DNA of 64,000 bases from Stenotrophomonas sp. ESTM1D_MKCIP4_1 (GCF_003086895.1 NZ_CP026004.1:234317-298316); one strand, 5' to 3'. Positions 45,979-54,788 are shown, counted from the first letter of the stretch. The notes: generated by a model from the letters alone, not told the origin. A program made the numbers and translations.

Positions 45979-47082
45979 TTGAGCCAGCTGTTCTCGCCGA
46001 TGTCCCTCGGCCCCCTGACCCTGCCCAACCGCATCGTGATCGCGCCGATGTGCCAGTACTCCGCCGAAGACGGCCGCGCCAGCGACTGGCACGCCATGCA
46101 CCTGGGCAACCTGGCGCAGTCCGGCGCCGGCCTGCTGATCCTGGAAGCCACCGCGGTCGAGCCGCGCGGGCGCATCAGCTGGGCCGACCTGGGCCTGTGG
46201 GATGACGAGACCGAGGCCGCGCTGGCGCAGGTGCTGGCCAGCGTCCGCCGCTGGTCGTCGATGCCGCTGGGCATCCAGCTGGCCCATGCCGGCCGCAAGG
46301 CATCTACCGCCCGCCCGTGGGACGGTGGACGCCAGCTGCCGGCCGACGATGCCAACGGCTGGGCCACCGTCGCACCGTCGCCGGTACCGTTCCACGCCGC
46401 CGACCCGGTGCCCGAGGCGCTGGATGAAGCCGGCATCGCCGAGATCATCGCCGCCTTCGCGGCCAGCGCGGTGCGTGCCGAGCGCCTGGGCCTGGAGCTG
46501 ATCGAGATCCACGCCGCGCACGGTTACCTGCTGCACCAGTTCCTGTCCCCGCTCAGCAACCGCCGCACCGATGGCTACGGCGGCTCGCTGCCGAACCGTC
46601 TGCGCCTGCTGGTGGAAGTGTTCGATGCGGTGCGCGCCGCAGTGTCGGACAAGGTATCGGTGGGCGTGCGCATTTCAGCCACCGACTGGGTTGATGGCGG
46701 CTGGGACCTGGTGCAGAGCGAAGCACTGGCCCAGGTGCTGGACGCGCGCGGCTGCAACTTCCTGCACGTGTCCAGCGGCGGCCTCGACGAGCGCCAGAAG
46801 ATCAGCGTCGGCCCGGGCTACCAGGTGCCGTTCGCGGCGGCCATCAAGGCCAAGAAGCTGCGCATGCCGGTCATCGCGGTCGGCCTGATCACCGAGCCGG
46901 AACAGGCCGAATCGATCCTGCGCCACAACCAGGCCGATGCCATCGCCCTGGCCCGCGGCATCCTCTACGACCCGCGCTGGCCGTGGCACGCCGCTGCCGC
47001 ACTGGGCGACAGCGTGGTGCCGTCGCCGCAGTACCTGCGCTGCGAGCCGCGCGAAGCGCGCAACGTGTTCCGCGCGCGCTGA
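45979..47082 (+). CDS. Old-yellow-enzyme family NADH:flavin oxidoreductase
   Basis: A 367-residue FMN enzyme of the XenA/YqjM class. PNRIVIAPMCQYSAEDG, the HAGRK motif, IEIHAAHGYLLHQFLSP and NRRTDGYGGS are all present. It reduces activated alkenes or nitro-compounds with NAD(P)H. The start is uncertain: TTG 45979 gives the N-terminus SQLFSP typical of the family, while GTG 45943 and ATG 46000 are alternatives. A convergent LysR gene lies 4 bases after the stop. Confidence 0.88.
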   Translation: MSQLFSPMSLGPLTLPNRIVIAPMCQYSAEDGRASDWHAMHLGNLAQSGAGLLILEATAVEPRGRISWADLGLWDDETEAALAQVLASVRRWSSMPLGIQLAHAGRKASTARPWDGGRQLPADDANGWATVAPSPVPFHAADPVPEALDEAGIAEIIAAFAASAVRAERLGLELIEIHAAHGYLLHQFLSPLSNRRTDGYGGSLPNRLRLLVEVFDAVRAAVSDKVSVGVRISATDWVDGGWDLVQSEALAQVLDARGCNFLHVSSGGLDERQKISVGPGYQVPFAAAIKAKKLRMPVIAVGLITEPEQAESILRHNQADAIALARGILYDPRWPWHAAAALGDSVVPSPQYLRCEPREARNVFRAR

Positions 47083-47085
47083 GCC

Positions 47086-47997
47086 TCAGACCTGCCAGGC
47101 CGGCGCGATGCCGGCCTGCAGGTGCTCGAACAGCGCGCGGATCTTCGCGGTGAAATCGCGACGGTCGCTCACGCAGAAGAACACCTCCATCGGCTCCGGC
47201 TGCCAGTCGCTGGCCGGGCCGAACACCGCCTGCAGGCGGCCATCGCGCAGATAGGGCTCGGCCACGAACGCGGCCAGCCGGGTGATGCCCGCGCCTGCAG
47301 CGGCCAGTTCGGCCAGCGCGTCGATGTCATCGCAGACCATGCTCGGCGGCAGCGCCGCATCCACCCGCTGGCCGTCCTTCAGCAGGCCCCAGCGCAGCGG
47401 CCGGCCATCGGTGGGGAAGCGGTGCAGCAGGCCGCGATGGCCGTTCAGTGCGGCCGGATCGGCCGGTGTGCCGTGCGCCTCCAGGTAGCCCGGCGAGGCA
47501 CAGAACACGAACGGGATGCGCGCCAGCGGCCGCGCCACCAGCCCGTCTTCCAGCTGCGCGCCGATGCGGATGCTGGCATCCACCGCTTCCGGCCCGTGCT
47601 GCACGGCGCGATCGCTCAAGCACAGTTCCAGCTGCAGCTGCGGGTAGCGCTGCTGCAGGCTGGGCAGCAGTGGTGCCAGCACGTGGCGGCCGAACGCGCT
47701 GCTGCTGGCGATGCGCAGCGGCCCGGACGGCTCGATATCGCCGGCGGTGACCATCGCCTGCGCGCGCGCCAGGTCGGCCTCGATGTGCCGCACCTGCGCC
47801 AGGTACACCGCACCGGCCTCGCTGAGTGCCAGCTGCCGCGTGCTGCGGTTGAGCAGGCGCACGCCCAGGTGGGCTTCCAGCCGGTGGATGTTCTGGCCCA
47901 CGGCGGTGGCGCTGATGCCAAGGTGGCGGGCCGCGGCGGCAATGCTGCCGGTCTCTGCGGTGCGGGTGAAGCTGCGGATGAGCTGCAACAGGTTCAT
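47086..47997 (-). CDS. LysR-family regulator next to the old yellow enzyme
   Basis: A 303-residue LysR protein with helix-turn-helix at about residues 2-58 (LLQLIRSFTRTAETGSIAAAARHL, GISATAVGQNIHRLEA) and an effector domain behind it. LysR genes of this group often control neighbouring xenobiotic reductases; here the genes are convergent, so control is possible but not shown. ATG 47997. Confidence 0.88.
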   Translation of the reverse strand: MNLLQLIRSFTRTAETGSIAAAARHLGISATAVGQNIHRLEAHLGVRLLNRSTRQLALSEAGAVYLAQVRHIEADLARAQAMVTAGDIEPSGPLRIASSSAFGRHVLAPLLPSLQQRYPQLQLELCLSDRAVQHGPEAVDASIRIGAQLEDGLVARPLARIPFVFCASPGYLEAHGTPADPAALNGHRGLLHRFPTDGRPLRWGLLKDGQRVDAALPPSMVCDDIDALAELAAAGAGITRLAAFVAEPYLRDGRLQAVFGPASDWQPEPMEVFFCVSDRRDFTAKIRALFEHLQAGIAPAWQV

Positions 47998-48119
47998 GAT
48001 CGGCCAGCTTGCCACGGAAGCCGGCAAGCGTGGCTTGGGTCTGCACCAAGCGCGAGAGGGCTGTGCGCGGGCCGCCGCACCGCTAGCCTGCCGGCCCACT
48101 TCACTCGATGCGATGCGCC

Positions 48120-48374
48120 ATGGCCCACCCCCGAACGCCCCGCTGGAAGCTGCACGCCCGCAGCACGCCGTTTGTCTTCGCCTTCTTCATGGCCAGCCTG
48201 ATGGCGCTGCTGATGTGCCTGGTCATCACCGCCGCCAACGCTGGGCTGGGCAGCGGCTATCTGGCGCGGGTGCTGGCTGCCTACCAGATGGCCATGCCGG
48301 TTGCGTTCTGCGGTGTGCTGCTGGTGCGCCCGCTGGTGGTGCGGCTGGTGGCGTTGACGGTGCATCCGCACTGA
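48120..48374 (+). CDS. Small DUF2798 membrane protein
   Basis: An 84-residue protein with two hydrophobic segments (about residues 15-40 and 51-74) matching the DUF2798 pattern FAFFMASLMALLMC ... AYQMAMPVAFCGVLLVRPLV. An ATG at 48108 in the same frame adds four residues. It is divergent from the LysR gene. Function unknown. Confidence 0.75.
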   Translation: MAHPRTPRWKLHARSTPFVFAFFMASLMALLMCLVITAANAGLGSGYLARVLAAYQMAMPVAFCGVLLVRPLVVRLVALTVHPH

Positions 48375-48422
48375 AGATCGGTTGCATCTGACAGCATTGT
48401 GCATCGCGGCAGGATGCTGCCC

Positions 48423-48428
48423 TACACT
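48423..48428 (+). promoter_or_regulatory. Probable -10 box of purU (leaderless)
   Basis: TACACT with exactly six bases to the purU ATG at 48435. Confidence 0.45.
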
Positions 48429-48434
48429 CGGGCG

Positions 48435-49286
48435 ATGCGCCCCGATTCCATTCTCACCCTGTCCTGCCCCGACCGCACCGGCATCGTCTACCGCGTGTCC
48501 GGGCTGTTGTTCGACCACGGCTGCAACATCCTCGACGCCCAGCAGTTCGGCGATGAGGAGAGCGGCCGCTTCTTCCTGCGCGTGCATTTCGACCGCGATG
48601 CCAGCCTGCCGCTGGACACCGTGCATGCGGCCACGGCCGCGCTGGCTACCGACTACGGCATGGATTGGCAGCTGCACGATGGGCGCCGCCGCGCGCGCCT
48701 GCTGGTGCTGGTCAGCAAGCAGGGCCATTGCCTGAACGATCTGCTGTTCCGTGCGCACAGCGGCCAGCTGAAGGTGGATATCGCCGCAGTGGCCTCCAAC
48801 CACGCTGACTTCGCGCCGCTGGCCGCGTCCTACCAGGTGCCGTTCCACCACCTGCCGGTGAACGCGGAAACGCGTGCGGTGCAGGAACAGCAGATCATCG
48901 ATCTGGTCGAGCGCGAACGCATCGATCTGGTCGTGCTGGCGCGCTACATGCAGATTCTTTCGCCCACGCTGTGCCGCGCACTTGCGGGCCGCGCGATCAA
49001 TATCCACCACAGCTTCCTGCCCAGCTTCAAGGGCGCGCAGCCGTACCACCAGGCGCACGCGCGCGGGGTCAAGATCATCGGCGCCACCGCGCACTACGTC
49101 ACCGAAGATCTGGACGAAGGCCCGATCATCGAACAGGACGTGGCCCGCGTGGACCACGCCATGGCACCACGCGAACTGGTGCGGCTGGGCAGCGATACCG
49201 AATCGCAGGTGCTGGCGCGTGCCGTGCGCCGGCATGTGGAGCACCGCATTCTGCTCAACGGGCACCGCACCGTCGTGTTCCGTTAA
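48435..49286 (+). CDS. purU: Formyltetrahydrofolate deformylase
   Basis: A 283-residue enzyme with an N-terminal ACT domain (about residues 3-85, LSCPDRTGIVYRVSGLL) and a formyltransferase-like catalytic domain with INIHHSFLPSFKGA and HYVTEDLDEGPII, containing the Asn, His and Asp of the active site. It releases formate from 10-formyl-THF to balance one-carbon pools. Its stop overlaps the end of a convergent NYN-domain gene by four bases. Confidence 0.94.
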   Translation: MRPDSILTLSCPDRTGIVYRVSGLLFDHGCNILDAQQFGDEESGRFFLRVHFDRDASLPLDTVHAATAALATDYGMDWQLHDGRRRARLLVLVSKQGHCLNDLLFRAHSGQLKVDIAAVASNHADFAPLAASYQVPFHHLPVNAETRAVQEQQIIDLVERERIDLVVLARYMQILSPTLCRALAGRAINIHHSFLPSFKGAQPYHQAHARGVKIIGATAHYVTEDLDEGPIIEQDVARVDHAMAPRELVRLGSDTESQVLARAVRRHVEHRILLNGHRTVVFR

Positions 49287-50005
49287 CGTTCCACCTGATC
49301 CGCGCCCGCCGGGCCATGCCCGGCGGAGCTGCTCCACGCATCTTTCCTGTTGATGGGCTTGGGGCAAGTTGAACGAACGCCATCAATGTGCTCCAGAAGG
49401 CCGGGCGGAATCGAAGACCACATCGGATCCAGAATGAAGTCAACGCCCTCGCGCCGCGCGAGTTTGGCGGCTGGAATGAAATCCGCATCTCCCGCTACCA
49501 GAATGATCTGACGAACCTGTCGTTTCAGTGATAATGAGGAGATGTCCAAGCCAATACGCATATCGACGCCCTTCTGCCTCACCTCCGGGTGCAGGTCGCT
49601 CGGCAGGAGCGCGGAAAATTCGCGTTTGCCTTTCATGAGCGCATCAAGCGTTCGGGAACCAGTCGTCCATGCGTTGGAGTCCGCGAGATGACCAAGCCTC
49701 AAGGCCACTTTCCGTTTCTGCTTCAAAGCGTCATGCAGGCCGACCCTGAATAGTGCTTCGGGCGATTGCGCATAGTTGATGCAGACACCAGATATCGGGT
49801 TGTGCATCCGCTTCTGCAGCGGCGGGCAGTCGTAGAAGAAGATGCGGTAGAGCTCGCGCCTGTCGCAGCCCGACGAAGTCAGGTGCGCGAGAGCCCATCG
49901 GTGTGCCACTTCTGCAGCACGCTCGGCGTTATGCGCGTTGTGCGGCTCGATGCGACGGAATCGCTTAACAAAATAGCCGCCATCGATGAGGATCGCTGTT
50001 GGCAT
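49283..50005 (-). CDS. NYN-domain (PIN-like) putative RNase
   Basis: A 240-residue protein of the NYN/LabA (DUF88) PIN-like nuclease fold: AILIDGGYF at the start, a central FFYDCPP, and the late ILVAGDADFIPAAKLARREG with the acidic residues of the metal site. It probably cuts RNA. I chose ATG 50005, which has AAGG seven bases before it. Base composition is visibly less GC-rich than its neighbours, suggesting transfer. The last 20 or so codons run across a SMAG-type palindrome, so the original C-terminus may have been replaced. Confidence 0.8.
   Translation of the reverse strand: MPTAILIDGGYFVKRFRRIEPHNAHNAERAAEVAHRWALAHLTSSGCDRRELYRIFFYDCPPLQKRMHNPISGVCINYAQSPEALFRVGLHDALKQKRKVALRLGHLADSNAWTTGSRTLDALMKGKREFSALLPSDLHPEVRQKGVDMRIGLDISSLSLKRQVRQIILVAGDADFIPAAKLARREGVDFILDPMWSSIPPGLLEHIDGVRSTCPKPINRKDAWSSSAGHGPAGADQVER
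49307..49325. repeat. SMAG-type palindrome inside the NYN gene 3' end
   Basis: CGCCGGGC-CAT-GCCCGGCG arms without a GTAG head; translated as part of the NYN protein tail. Confidence 0.8.
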
Positions 50006-50150
50006 GCCGTTGCCTTCCGGTTCCATCCAATGAAAAGCCCCTGGTTCGGCCGTCCCGCGATCTGTAGGGGGGCGTACTTGAGGGGCTGGATGGGTTCATT
50101 GTCTTGCTGTGGGCAGGGGGGTGCAAGCGGCAGACGCGACAGTTGCCGGT

Positions 50151-50212
50151 TGCCGGCCAGCGGCCGGCACTACCAATCGCGGGGATGAGGTAGCGCCGGG
50201 CCATGTCCGGCG
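50151..50212. repeat. Two SMAG palindromes upstream of the NYN gene
   Basis: An inverted GCCGGCC-type element (50151-50173) and a forward CGCCGGGC-type element (GTAG at 50190). The rest of the 194-base gap between the NYN gene and pncA shows nothing else. Confidence 0.88.
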
Positions 50213-50220
50213 GCCACGGG

Positions 50221-50847
50221 TCAGGCGATCGCGATCCCCGCCTTGCCCAGTGCCTCGCGCACCATCGCGTCGTTCGCTTCAGTCACCGGCCGGGTCAGCT
50301 CCCACAGGAATTTCACCCGGAAGCCGGATTTCACCGCGTCCTGCGCGCTCCACAGCACGCAGTAATCGCGCGCCAGGCCGCACACATGCACTTCGCGGAT
50401 GCGGCGCTCATGCAGCCAGCCGGCCAGGCCGGTCGGCGGGCGCTCGCCCTCCGGGCCATGGTTCTCGCGGAACGCGCTGTACGAATCTACCTGCGGGCGC
50501 GTGCCCTTGCGCAGGATCAGGTCGGCCACGGTCCAGCCCACGCCCGGGTGCAGCGCAGCACCGTCGCTGCCCTGCACGCAGTGGTCCGGCCACAGGGTCT
50601 GCGGCTGCGCGTGCAGCAGGATGGTCTCGAAGGGGCGCTTGCCAGCGTGCTGGCTGGCAAAGGAGGCGTGGCCGGCCGGGTGCCAGTCCTGCGTGGCCAC
50701 CACCGTACGGTAGTGGCGCTGCGCCAGCAGTTCGGCAATCGGCGCCACCAGCGTATCGCCCTGGTCACAGGCCAGCGCGCCACCGGGCATGAAGTCCGGC
50801 TGCAGGTCGATCACCAGCAGGGCGACATCGGCGGGCAGGGCGGTCAT
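50221..50847 (-). CDS. pncA: Nicotinamidase
   Basis: A 208-residue isochorismatase-fold nicotinamidase. The catalytic triad is visible: Asp in VIDLQPDF, Lys in LRKGT and Cys in GLARDYCVLW; the metal motif is DWHPAGH. It converts nicotinamide to nicotinate for NAD salvage. It lies 56 bases after queH on the same strand and may be co-transcribed with it. A TTG overlapping the queH stop (50907) is a less likely start. Confidence 0.92.
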   Translation of the reverse strand: MTALPADVALLVIDLQPDFMPGGALACDQGDTLVAPIAELLAQRHYRTVVATQDWHPAGHASFASQHAGKRPFETILLHAQPQTLWPDHCVQGSDGAALHPGVGWTVADLILRKGTRPQVDSYSAFRENHGPEGERPPTGLAGWLHERRIREVHVCGLARDYCVLWSAQDAVKSGFRVKFLWELTRPVTEANDAMVREALGKAGIAIA

Positions 50848-50903
50848 GGCAGGGTCCAGCGGCACGGAAGGGGCGACCAGCGTGGCCGCCCCCTGCGCGC
50901 ACG

Positions 50904-51575
50904 TCAATCGCCCTGCGGCGTTTCATTGTCCTGGCCGTAATACAGCAGGCCGATCTTGATGCGCTCGCGGCCGGTTTCGCGGCGGTGGCGGTTGGCATCG
51001 CGCAGCGAGTACACGCAGCCGCAGTACTCCTGCTGGTAGAACTGCTCGCGCTTGCTGATTTCCACCATGCGGCTGGCACCACCGCCCTTGCGCCAGTTGT
51101 AATCCCAATACTGCAGGCCCTCGTAGCGTGACGCTGCGCGGATGCCGCAGTCGTTGATCTGCGCCATGTTCTTCCAGCGCGAAATGCCCAGCGAGGAACT
51201 GATGGTGTCGTAGCCATGCTCATGCGCGTACAGCGCGGTGCGCTCGAAACGCATGTCGAAGCACATCGTGCAGCGGATACCGCGCTCGGGCTCATTTTCC
51301 ATGCCGCGTGCACGGCTGAACCAGTTGTCGGTGTCGTAGTCGCAGTCGATGAAGGGAATATCGTGCTGCTCGGCGAAGCGGATGTTCTCCTGCTTGCGCA
51401 GCTCGTATTCCTTCACCGGGTGGATGTTGGGGTTGTAGAAGAAGATCGCGTAGTCGATCCCGGAGGCGGTGATCGCCTCCATCACTTCGCCCGAGCAGGG
51501 CGCGCAGCACGAATGCAGCAGCAGGCGCTTGCCATCGGCGGGGAGGGACAGGGCGGGGCGTTGGAACTCGGTCAT
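50904..51575 (-). CDS. queH: QueH, B12-independent epoxyqueuosine reductase (DUF208)
   Basis: A 223-residue DUF208/QueH protein. The conserved Cys sites are all present: LHSCCAPC near the N-terminus, RCTMCF in the middle and YCGCVYS late, together with FYNPNIHP and SSLGISRWK. It reduces epoxyqueuosine to queuosine in tRNA without cobalamin, unlike QueG. The start is ATG 51575 or ATG 51587. A cobalamin riboswitch on the same strand ends about 160 bases upstream, so expression is probably shut down when B12 is present. Confidence 0.93.
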   Translation of the reverse strand: MTEFQRPALSLPADGKRLLLHSCCAPCSGEVMEAITASGIDYAIFFYNPNIHPVKEYELRKQENIRFAEQHDIPFIDCDYDTDNWFSRARGMENEPERGIRCTMCFDMRFERTALYAHEHGYDTISSSLGISRWKNMAQINDCGIRAASRYEGLQYWDYNWRKGGGASRMVEISKREQFYQQEYCGCVYSLRDANRHRRETGRERIKIGLLYYGQDNETPQGD

Positions 51576-51734
51576 CGTCGGGTGCATCTGGGCGTTGGCA
51601 ACGGGTCTGGCCGGAAACCGTGAACAGGACGCGCGCGACCACGCCGCCTGCACGCGCAGGACGACAGTGGCCCCGGCAACCTCCCCGCGGAGATTCCAGG
51701 TCGAATCAGGGGACGGTCGTGTCCCCCGGCCGGG

Positions 51735-51930
51735 GCCGGTATTCGGGCTGATGGACACGGGCCGCAGCCCACCTACTACCTGCCGCTTCCCAGGCGCGAG
51801 CCCAGTGCTGTTGGCAGGATTCGTTTCCATTCACCGCTGCGGGGCAGCTCCGGAATGGGCGCGCGAGGCGCCTTCACCGGATTCCCGTTCAAATCCCTGC
51901 CGTTGTCGCAACGACTGCAGGGATACCTTC
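51735..51930 (-). ncRNA. Cobalamin (B12) riboswitch upstream of queH
   Basis: Read on the minus strand, the conserved parts appear in order: 5' GGTATCC, P2 hairpin TCCCTGC/GCAGGGA, GGGAATCCGGTGA, ATTCCGGAGCTGCCCCGCAG, CACTGGG, CTGGGAAG and a closing CAGCCCGAATACCGGCC. The 5' GGTAT pairs with the 3' ATACC to make P1. This is the cobalamin riboswitch core. A GGGGAC/GTCCCC hairpin follows at about 51705-51726 as a possible expression platform, but no U-tract is seen. The first gene downstream on this strand is queH. Confidence 0.9.
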
Positions 51931-51975
51931 GGCGTGCCCACGGTGGACGGGTTGCTGGCGCGGGTCAAGGGGGCC

Positions 51976-52014
51976 GGGGTCGGAGCCCGTTGCGCGGCAA
52001 CGGGATCCGACCCC
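51976..52014. repeat. GGGGTC-type palindrome, copy 7
   Basis: GGGGTCGGAGCCCGTTGC pairs with GCAACGGGATCCGACCCC. It lies between the riboswitch and the nadV gene end. Confidence 0.85.
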
Positions 52015-52026
52015 GGACACGCCGCA

Positions 52027-52051
52027 GTAGATCCACGCCATGCGTGGATGC
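52027..52051. repeat. SMAG palindrome (ATCCACGC type)
   Basis: GTAG head with ATCCACGC/GCGTGGAT arms around CAT, just after the nadV stop. It is the same arm type as the tandem array at 56.7-57.1 kb. Confidence 0.88.
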
Positions 52052-52055
52052 GCCC

Positions 52056-53465
52056 TTACCGCTGGGCAGCCGCCCGCGCACGGATCTCATCCAACCGCTG
52101 GTCGCACAGCAGCCGTCCGTTCTCCCACACGGTCACCATCGCATCCTCGAAGCCGACCGGCAGCGTGTCGTCACCGCTGGCCGGCAGTGCCACCGTATGC
52201 AGGCTGCCATCATCCACGCGCCGCAGCAGACGCATGCGGCCGCGCTTGCTGGCTTTGCCGGCATCAGTGATGGGGTCCTTGTAGACGTCGATCCATGCAC
52301 CGTCCACGCGCGCGGCCGAGCACTTCAGCGCGAACTTCTGCGTATCGCGGTCCAGCCGCTGCAACAGCGCGCCGCCCATGCCGAAGGCCACGTTGTCCGC
52401 GGCGTAACCCTCCGAGGTAATGCGCTGCAGGATGGTGCGGATCGTGTCCGGGTTGATGCCATCGCCCTGGATCACCCGCACGTGGTTGAGCACGCGGTAG
52501 CCCTTGCCGTTGATCGTGTGGCCGAAGGCCTCATCCAGCCGGCGCATGCTTTCGGCCACCACCTCCACCGGGTCGCCCGAGTCGGGGCGGATGACCAGGG
52601 TGGCGCCCGAGGCGATCACTTCATCGCGCAGGGTGGTGCCCCAGTGCTCGCTGATGGCGCGGTAGATGTCATAGCTGTCCGACACCACGGCGACGATCGT
52701 GCCGGGCCTGCCGAACTGGCGCAGCATGTTGCGGTACGCATCCACTTCGCGATCGCGGCCCCAGCTGGTGATGGTGCTGTGCTCGGCAGCGGGTATCGAA
52801 TAGCCGGCCATCGGCGCGTGGTAGTGCGCACGTGCCAGGCACAGCGCCGAGACGGTATCGGTGCCGAGGAAGTTGACCAGATGCGCGGCACCGCCCAGTG
52901 CGGCCGATTCCAGGCTCGATACACCACGTGCGCCGAAGTCGTGCAGCTTGAACGGCAGCTGCCCCTGCGGGTCATCGCTGGTCTGCTGCAGGAAACCGGC
53001 GATGGTCTGCCGCGCATGCCAGCTGATGGTGGCCACCGTGACCGGGTACCACACGCGCAGCAGCAGGGTTTCCAGGTACGACGGCACCCAGAACGCGGCC
53101 GGGTCGGTCGACTCGATGGTCATCAGCGCCTGGTGTGTAGGCACCACGCTGCCTTCCGGCACGGCGCGGATGCGTACCGGCAGGTGGCCACCGAGGCGGT
53201 CGACGATATCGCGCCAACCGGCTTCGTTGAACGGCTCGCCATGCGCGGCGAACACCGCAGCGGCGTCGTCGATGTCAGCGTGGGTGACGGGCCGTGCCAG
53301 GGCGTCCTTGAGGATGGCCTGCAGGCCGAAGAACACCGTGCGGTCGTGCAGGCCGCCGCGCGATTCCACGTAGAAGAACGTGGCATCGGTGCCGGGCGGG
53401 TACTGCAGCCAGTGGCTGGCCTTGTAGCTGTCGGTGTTGAGGAGAAGGTAATCGAGGTAGTGCAT
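52056..53465 (-). CDS. nadV: Nicotinamide phosphoribosyltransferase
   Basis: A 469-residue NAMPT. The N-terminal NTDSYKASHWLQYPPGT, HDFGARGVSSLESAALGG, the catalytic-His region AEHSTITSWG and the VIRPDSGDP phosphoribosyl motif are intact. It makes NMN directly from nicotinamide and PRPP. Upstream lies a gene for NMN adenylyltransferase, so the two complete a two-step nicotinamide-to-NAD route. A clear AAGGAG ribosome site precedes the ATG. Confidence 0.94.
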   Translation of the reverse strand: MHYLDYLLLNTDSYKASHWLQYPPGTDATFFYVESRGGLHDRTVFFGLQAILKDALARPVTHADIDDAAAVFAAHGEPFNEAGWRDIVDRLGGHLPVRIRAVPEGSVVPTHQALMTIESTDPAAFWVPSYLETLLLRVWYPVTVATISWHARQTIAGFLQQTSDDPQGQLPFKLHDFGARGVSSLESAALGGAAHLVNFLGTDTVSALCLARAHYHAPMAGYSIPAAEHSTITSWGRDREVDAYRNMLRQFGRPGTIVAVVSDSYDIYRAISEHWGTTLRDEVIASGATLVIRPDSGDPVEVVAESMRRLDEAFGHTINGKGYRVLNHVRVIQGDGINPDTIRTILQRITSEGYAADNVAFGMGGALLQRLDRDTQKFALKCSAARVDGAWIDVYKDPITDAGKASKRGRMRLLRRVDDGSLHTVALPASGDDTLPVGFEDAMVTVWENGRLLCDQRLDEIRARAAAQR

Positions 53466-53529
53466 GACGGAAGCTCCTTCGCGTCGGGTGACACCAGCGG
53501 TCTATCCGCCAGTGGGGAAGCCGGGCAGG

Positions 53530-54579
53530 TCAGCCGCGGCCGAGGAAATACTCCAGGATGTGCAGGTGGTCTTCGTACAGCTGCGGGCCCATCTCCAGGG
53601 CTTCGCTGACTGGAATCCAGCGCGCCTTGTCGGCGTCATCGCCGCCACGCACCGGGGGCAGATCGCCGGCCGGGAATTCAAAGTGGAAACCATGGGTGAT
53701 GGTGCGGCCGCGCTGGCTGCGGTCGGGGTGGTCGAACACCTGCTGGCTCTTCAGCGAGCCCTTCAGCACCGGCAGCGGAATCTTCAGCCGGGTCTCTTCG
53801 CGCAGTTCGCGCAGGCAGCTGTCGAGCAGGCTCTGGTCCTGACCGACGAAACCACCGGGCAGCGCCCACAGGCCCTTGCCGGGTTCCGAACGGCGGCGCA
53901 CCAGCAGCACGTGGCCCGAGTGCACCACCACCGCATCGGTAGTGACGAACGTGGGCGCGTAGGGCGCGTCCTTCCAGGCAGCCTTGTACTGTTCGATGAA
54001 GCGGTACTCGGCCACCAGCTGGCCGTAGGCCGGTGCACTCTTCCGGAACGCCTCAAGCATGTCGTACACCGGGGCCGGCACATTGCCACGCAGCATCAGC
54101 AGCGCACCGTGGAAGTCGACATCGCCGGCTTCAAACAGGTAGCGGCGCAGTTCGGTGGCCGACAGGGTGGCAGTGTGCTGCACGTCCACCAGCGGCCACT
54201 GCGGGAATTCGCGCAGGTAGTAGCTGGAGGCATCCTTGTCCATGCCGATCAGGCCGACCTTGGCATCGGCGGCGGCGCCATCGTTGCGCAGGGCTTCGGC
54301 CACCTGGCGCTGCACATTGGCGATCCACTGCGCTTCGTTGTACAGGTGGTCGCGCAGCGGGCGGATCAGCAGGCGGTCGGTGTGACCATCAAGGGCGGCC
54401 TGGATCATCACGGCGCGTTCGGCCACGGTCCAGGGGTTGCGCAGGCTGCGGGGGGTATCAGCAGAGCCGACCAGGAAGATCAGCTTGCGGGCCCGGCTGA
54501 GGGCCAGGCGGGCAACGGCGGCGTGGCCGTTGTGGAAGGGCTCGAAACGCCCGATGAAGACGAGATAGTCGAATTCCAT
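53530..54579 (-). CDS. nadM: Bifunctional NMN adenylyltransferase / Nudix hydrolase
   Basis: A 349-residue fusion. The N-terminal nucleotidyltransferase domain (about residues 1-180) has GRFEPFHNGH; the C-terminal Nudix domain (from about 205) has GGFVGQDQSLLDSCLRELRE with the REL-REE core, although the first Glu and last Gly of the Nudix box are replaced. It probably makes NAD from NMN and hydrolyses a nucleotide such as ADP-ribose. It precedes nadV by 64 bases on the same strand. Confidence 0.92.
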   Translation of the reverse strand: MEFDYLVFIGRFEPFHNGHAAVARLALSRARKLIFLVGSADTPRSLRNPWTVAERAVMIQAALDGHTDRLLIRPLRDHLYNEAQWIANVQRQVAEALRNDGAAADAKVGLIGMDKDASSYYLREFPQWPLVDVQHTATLSATELRRYLFEAGDVDFHGALLMLRGNVPAPVYDMLEAFRKSAPAYGQLVAEYRFIEQYKAAWKDAPYAPTFVTTDAVVVHSGHVLLVRRRSEPGKGLWALPGGFVGQDQSLLDSCLRELREETRLKIPLPVLKGSLKSQQVFDHPDRSQRGRTITHGFHFEFPAGDLPPVRGGDDADKARWIPVSEALEMGPQLYEDHLHILEYFLGRG

Positions 54580-54634
54580 GAGAATCCCTCATGTCGTTGT
54601 GGCAGCCGCGGGTCTGTCCCTTGGCTTGGTGCTG

Positions 54635-54662
54635 ATGCTACGCCGATGGTTGTAGGGGTCAA
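54635..54662 (-). promoter_or_regulatory. Promoter of the nadM-nadV unit
   Basis: On the minus strand -35 TTGACC (54662-54657), 16-base spacer, -10 TAGCAT (54640-54635). The leader to the ATG at 54579 is about 50 bases. Confidence 0.55.
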
Positions 54663-54673
54663 GTGCACCGGTT

Positions 54674-54695
54674 GATCCACGCCATGCGTGGATGC
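54674..54695. repeat. SMAG-type palindrome without GTAG head
   Basis: GATCCACGC/GCGTGGATGC arms around CAT; the expected GTAG reads GTTG. It lies between the divergent nadM and patatin genes. Confidence 0.75.
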
Positions 54696-54788
54696 GTGGC
54701 CGGGTTCTCAAGCTGTGAGAAGCCCTCGCGTCATACTGCATCCGTAGCGTCGGATGGCATCTCAGGCACAGTCAGCGGGGGCAGGGTA

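Noticed and set aside
51576..51830. N-terminal extension of QueH in the same frame
   Set aside because: The frame is open by chance through the riboswitch region; QueH proteins start near the first Cys motif, as at 51575.
51880..51900. tRNA T-loop-like GTTCAAATCC
   Set aside because: There is no acceptor stem or anticodon arm around it; the bases belong to the cobalamin riboswitch on the other strand.
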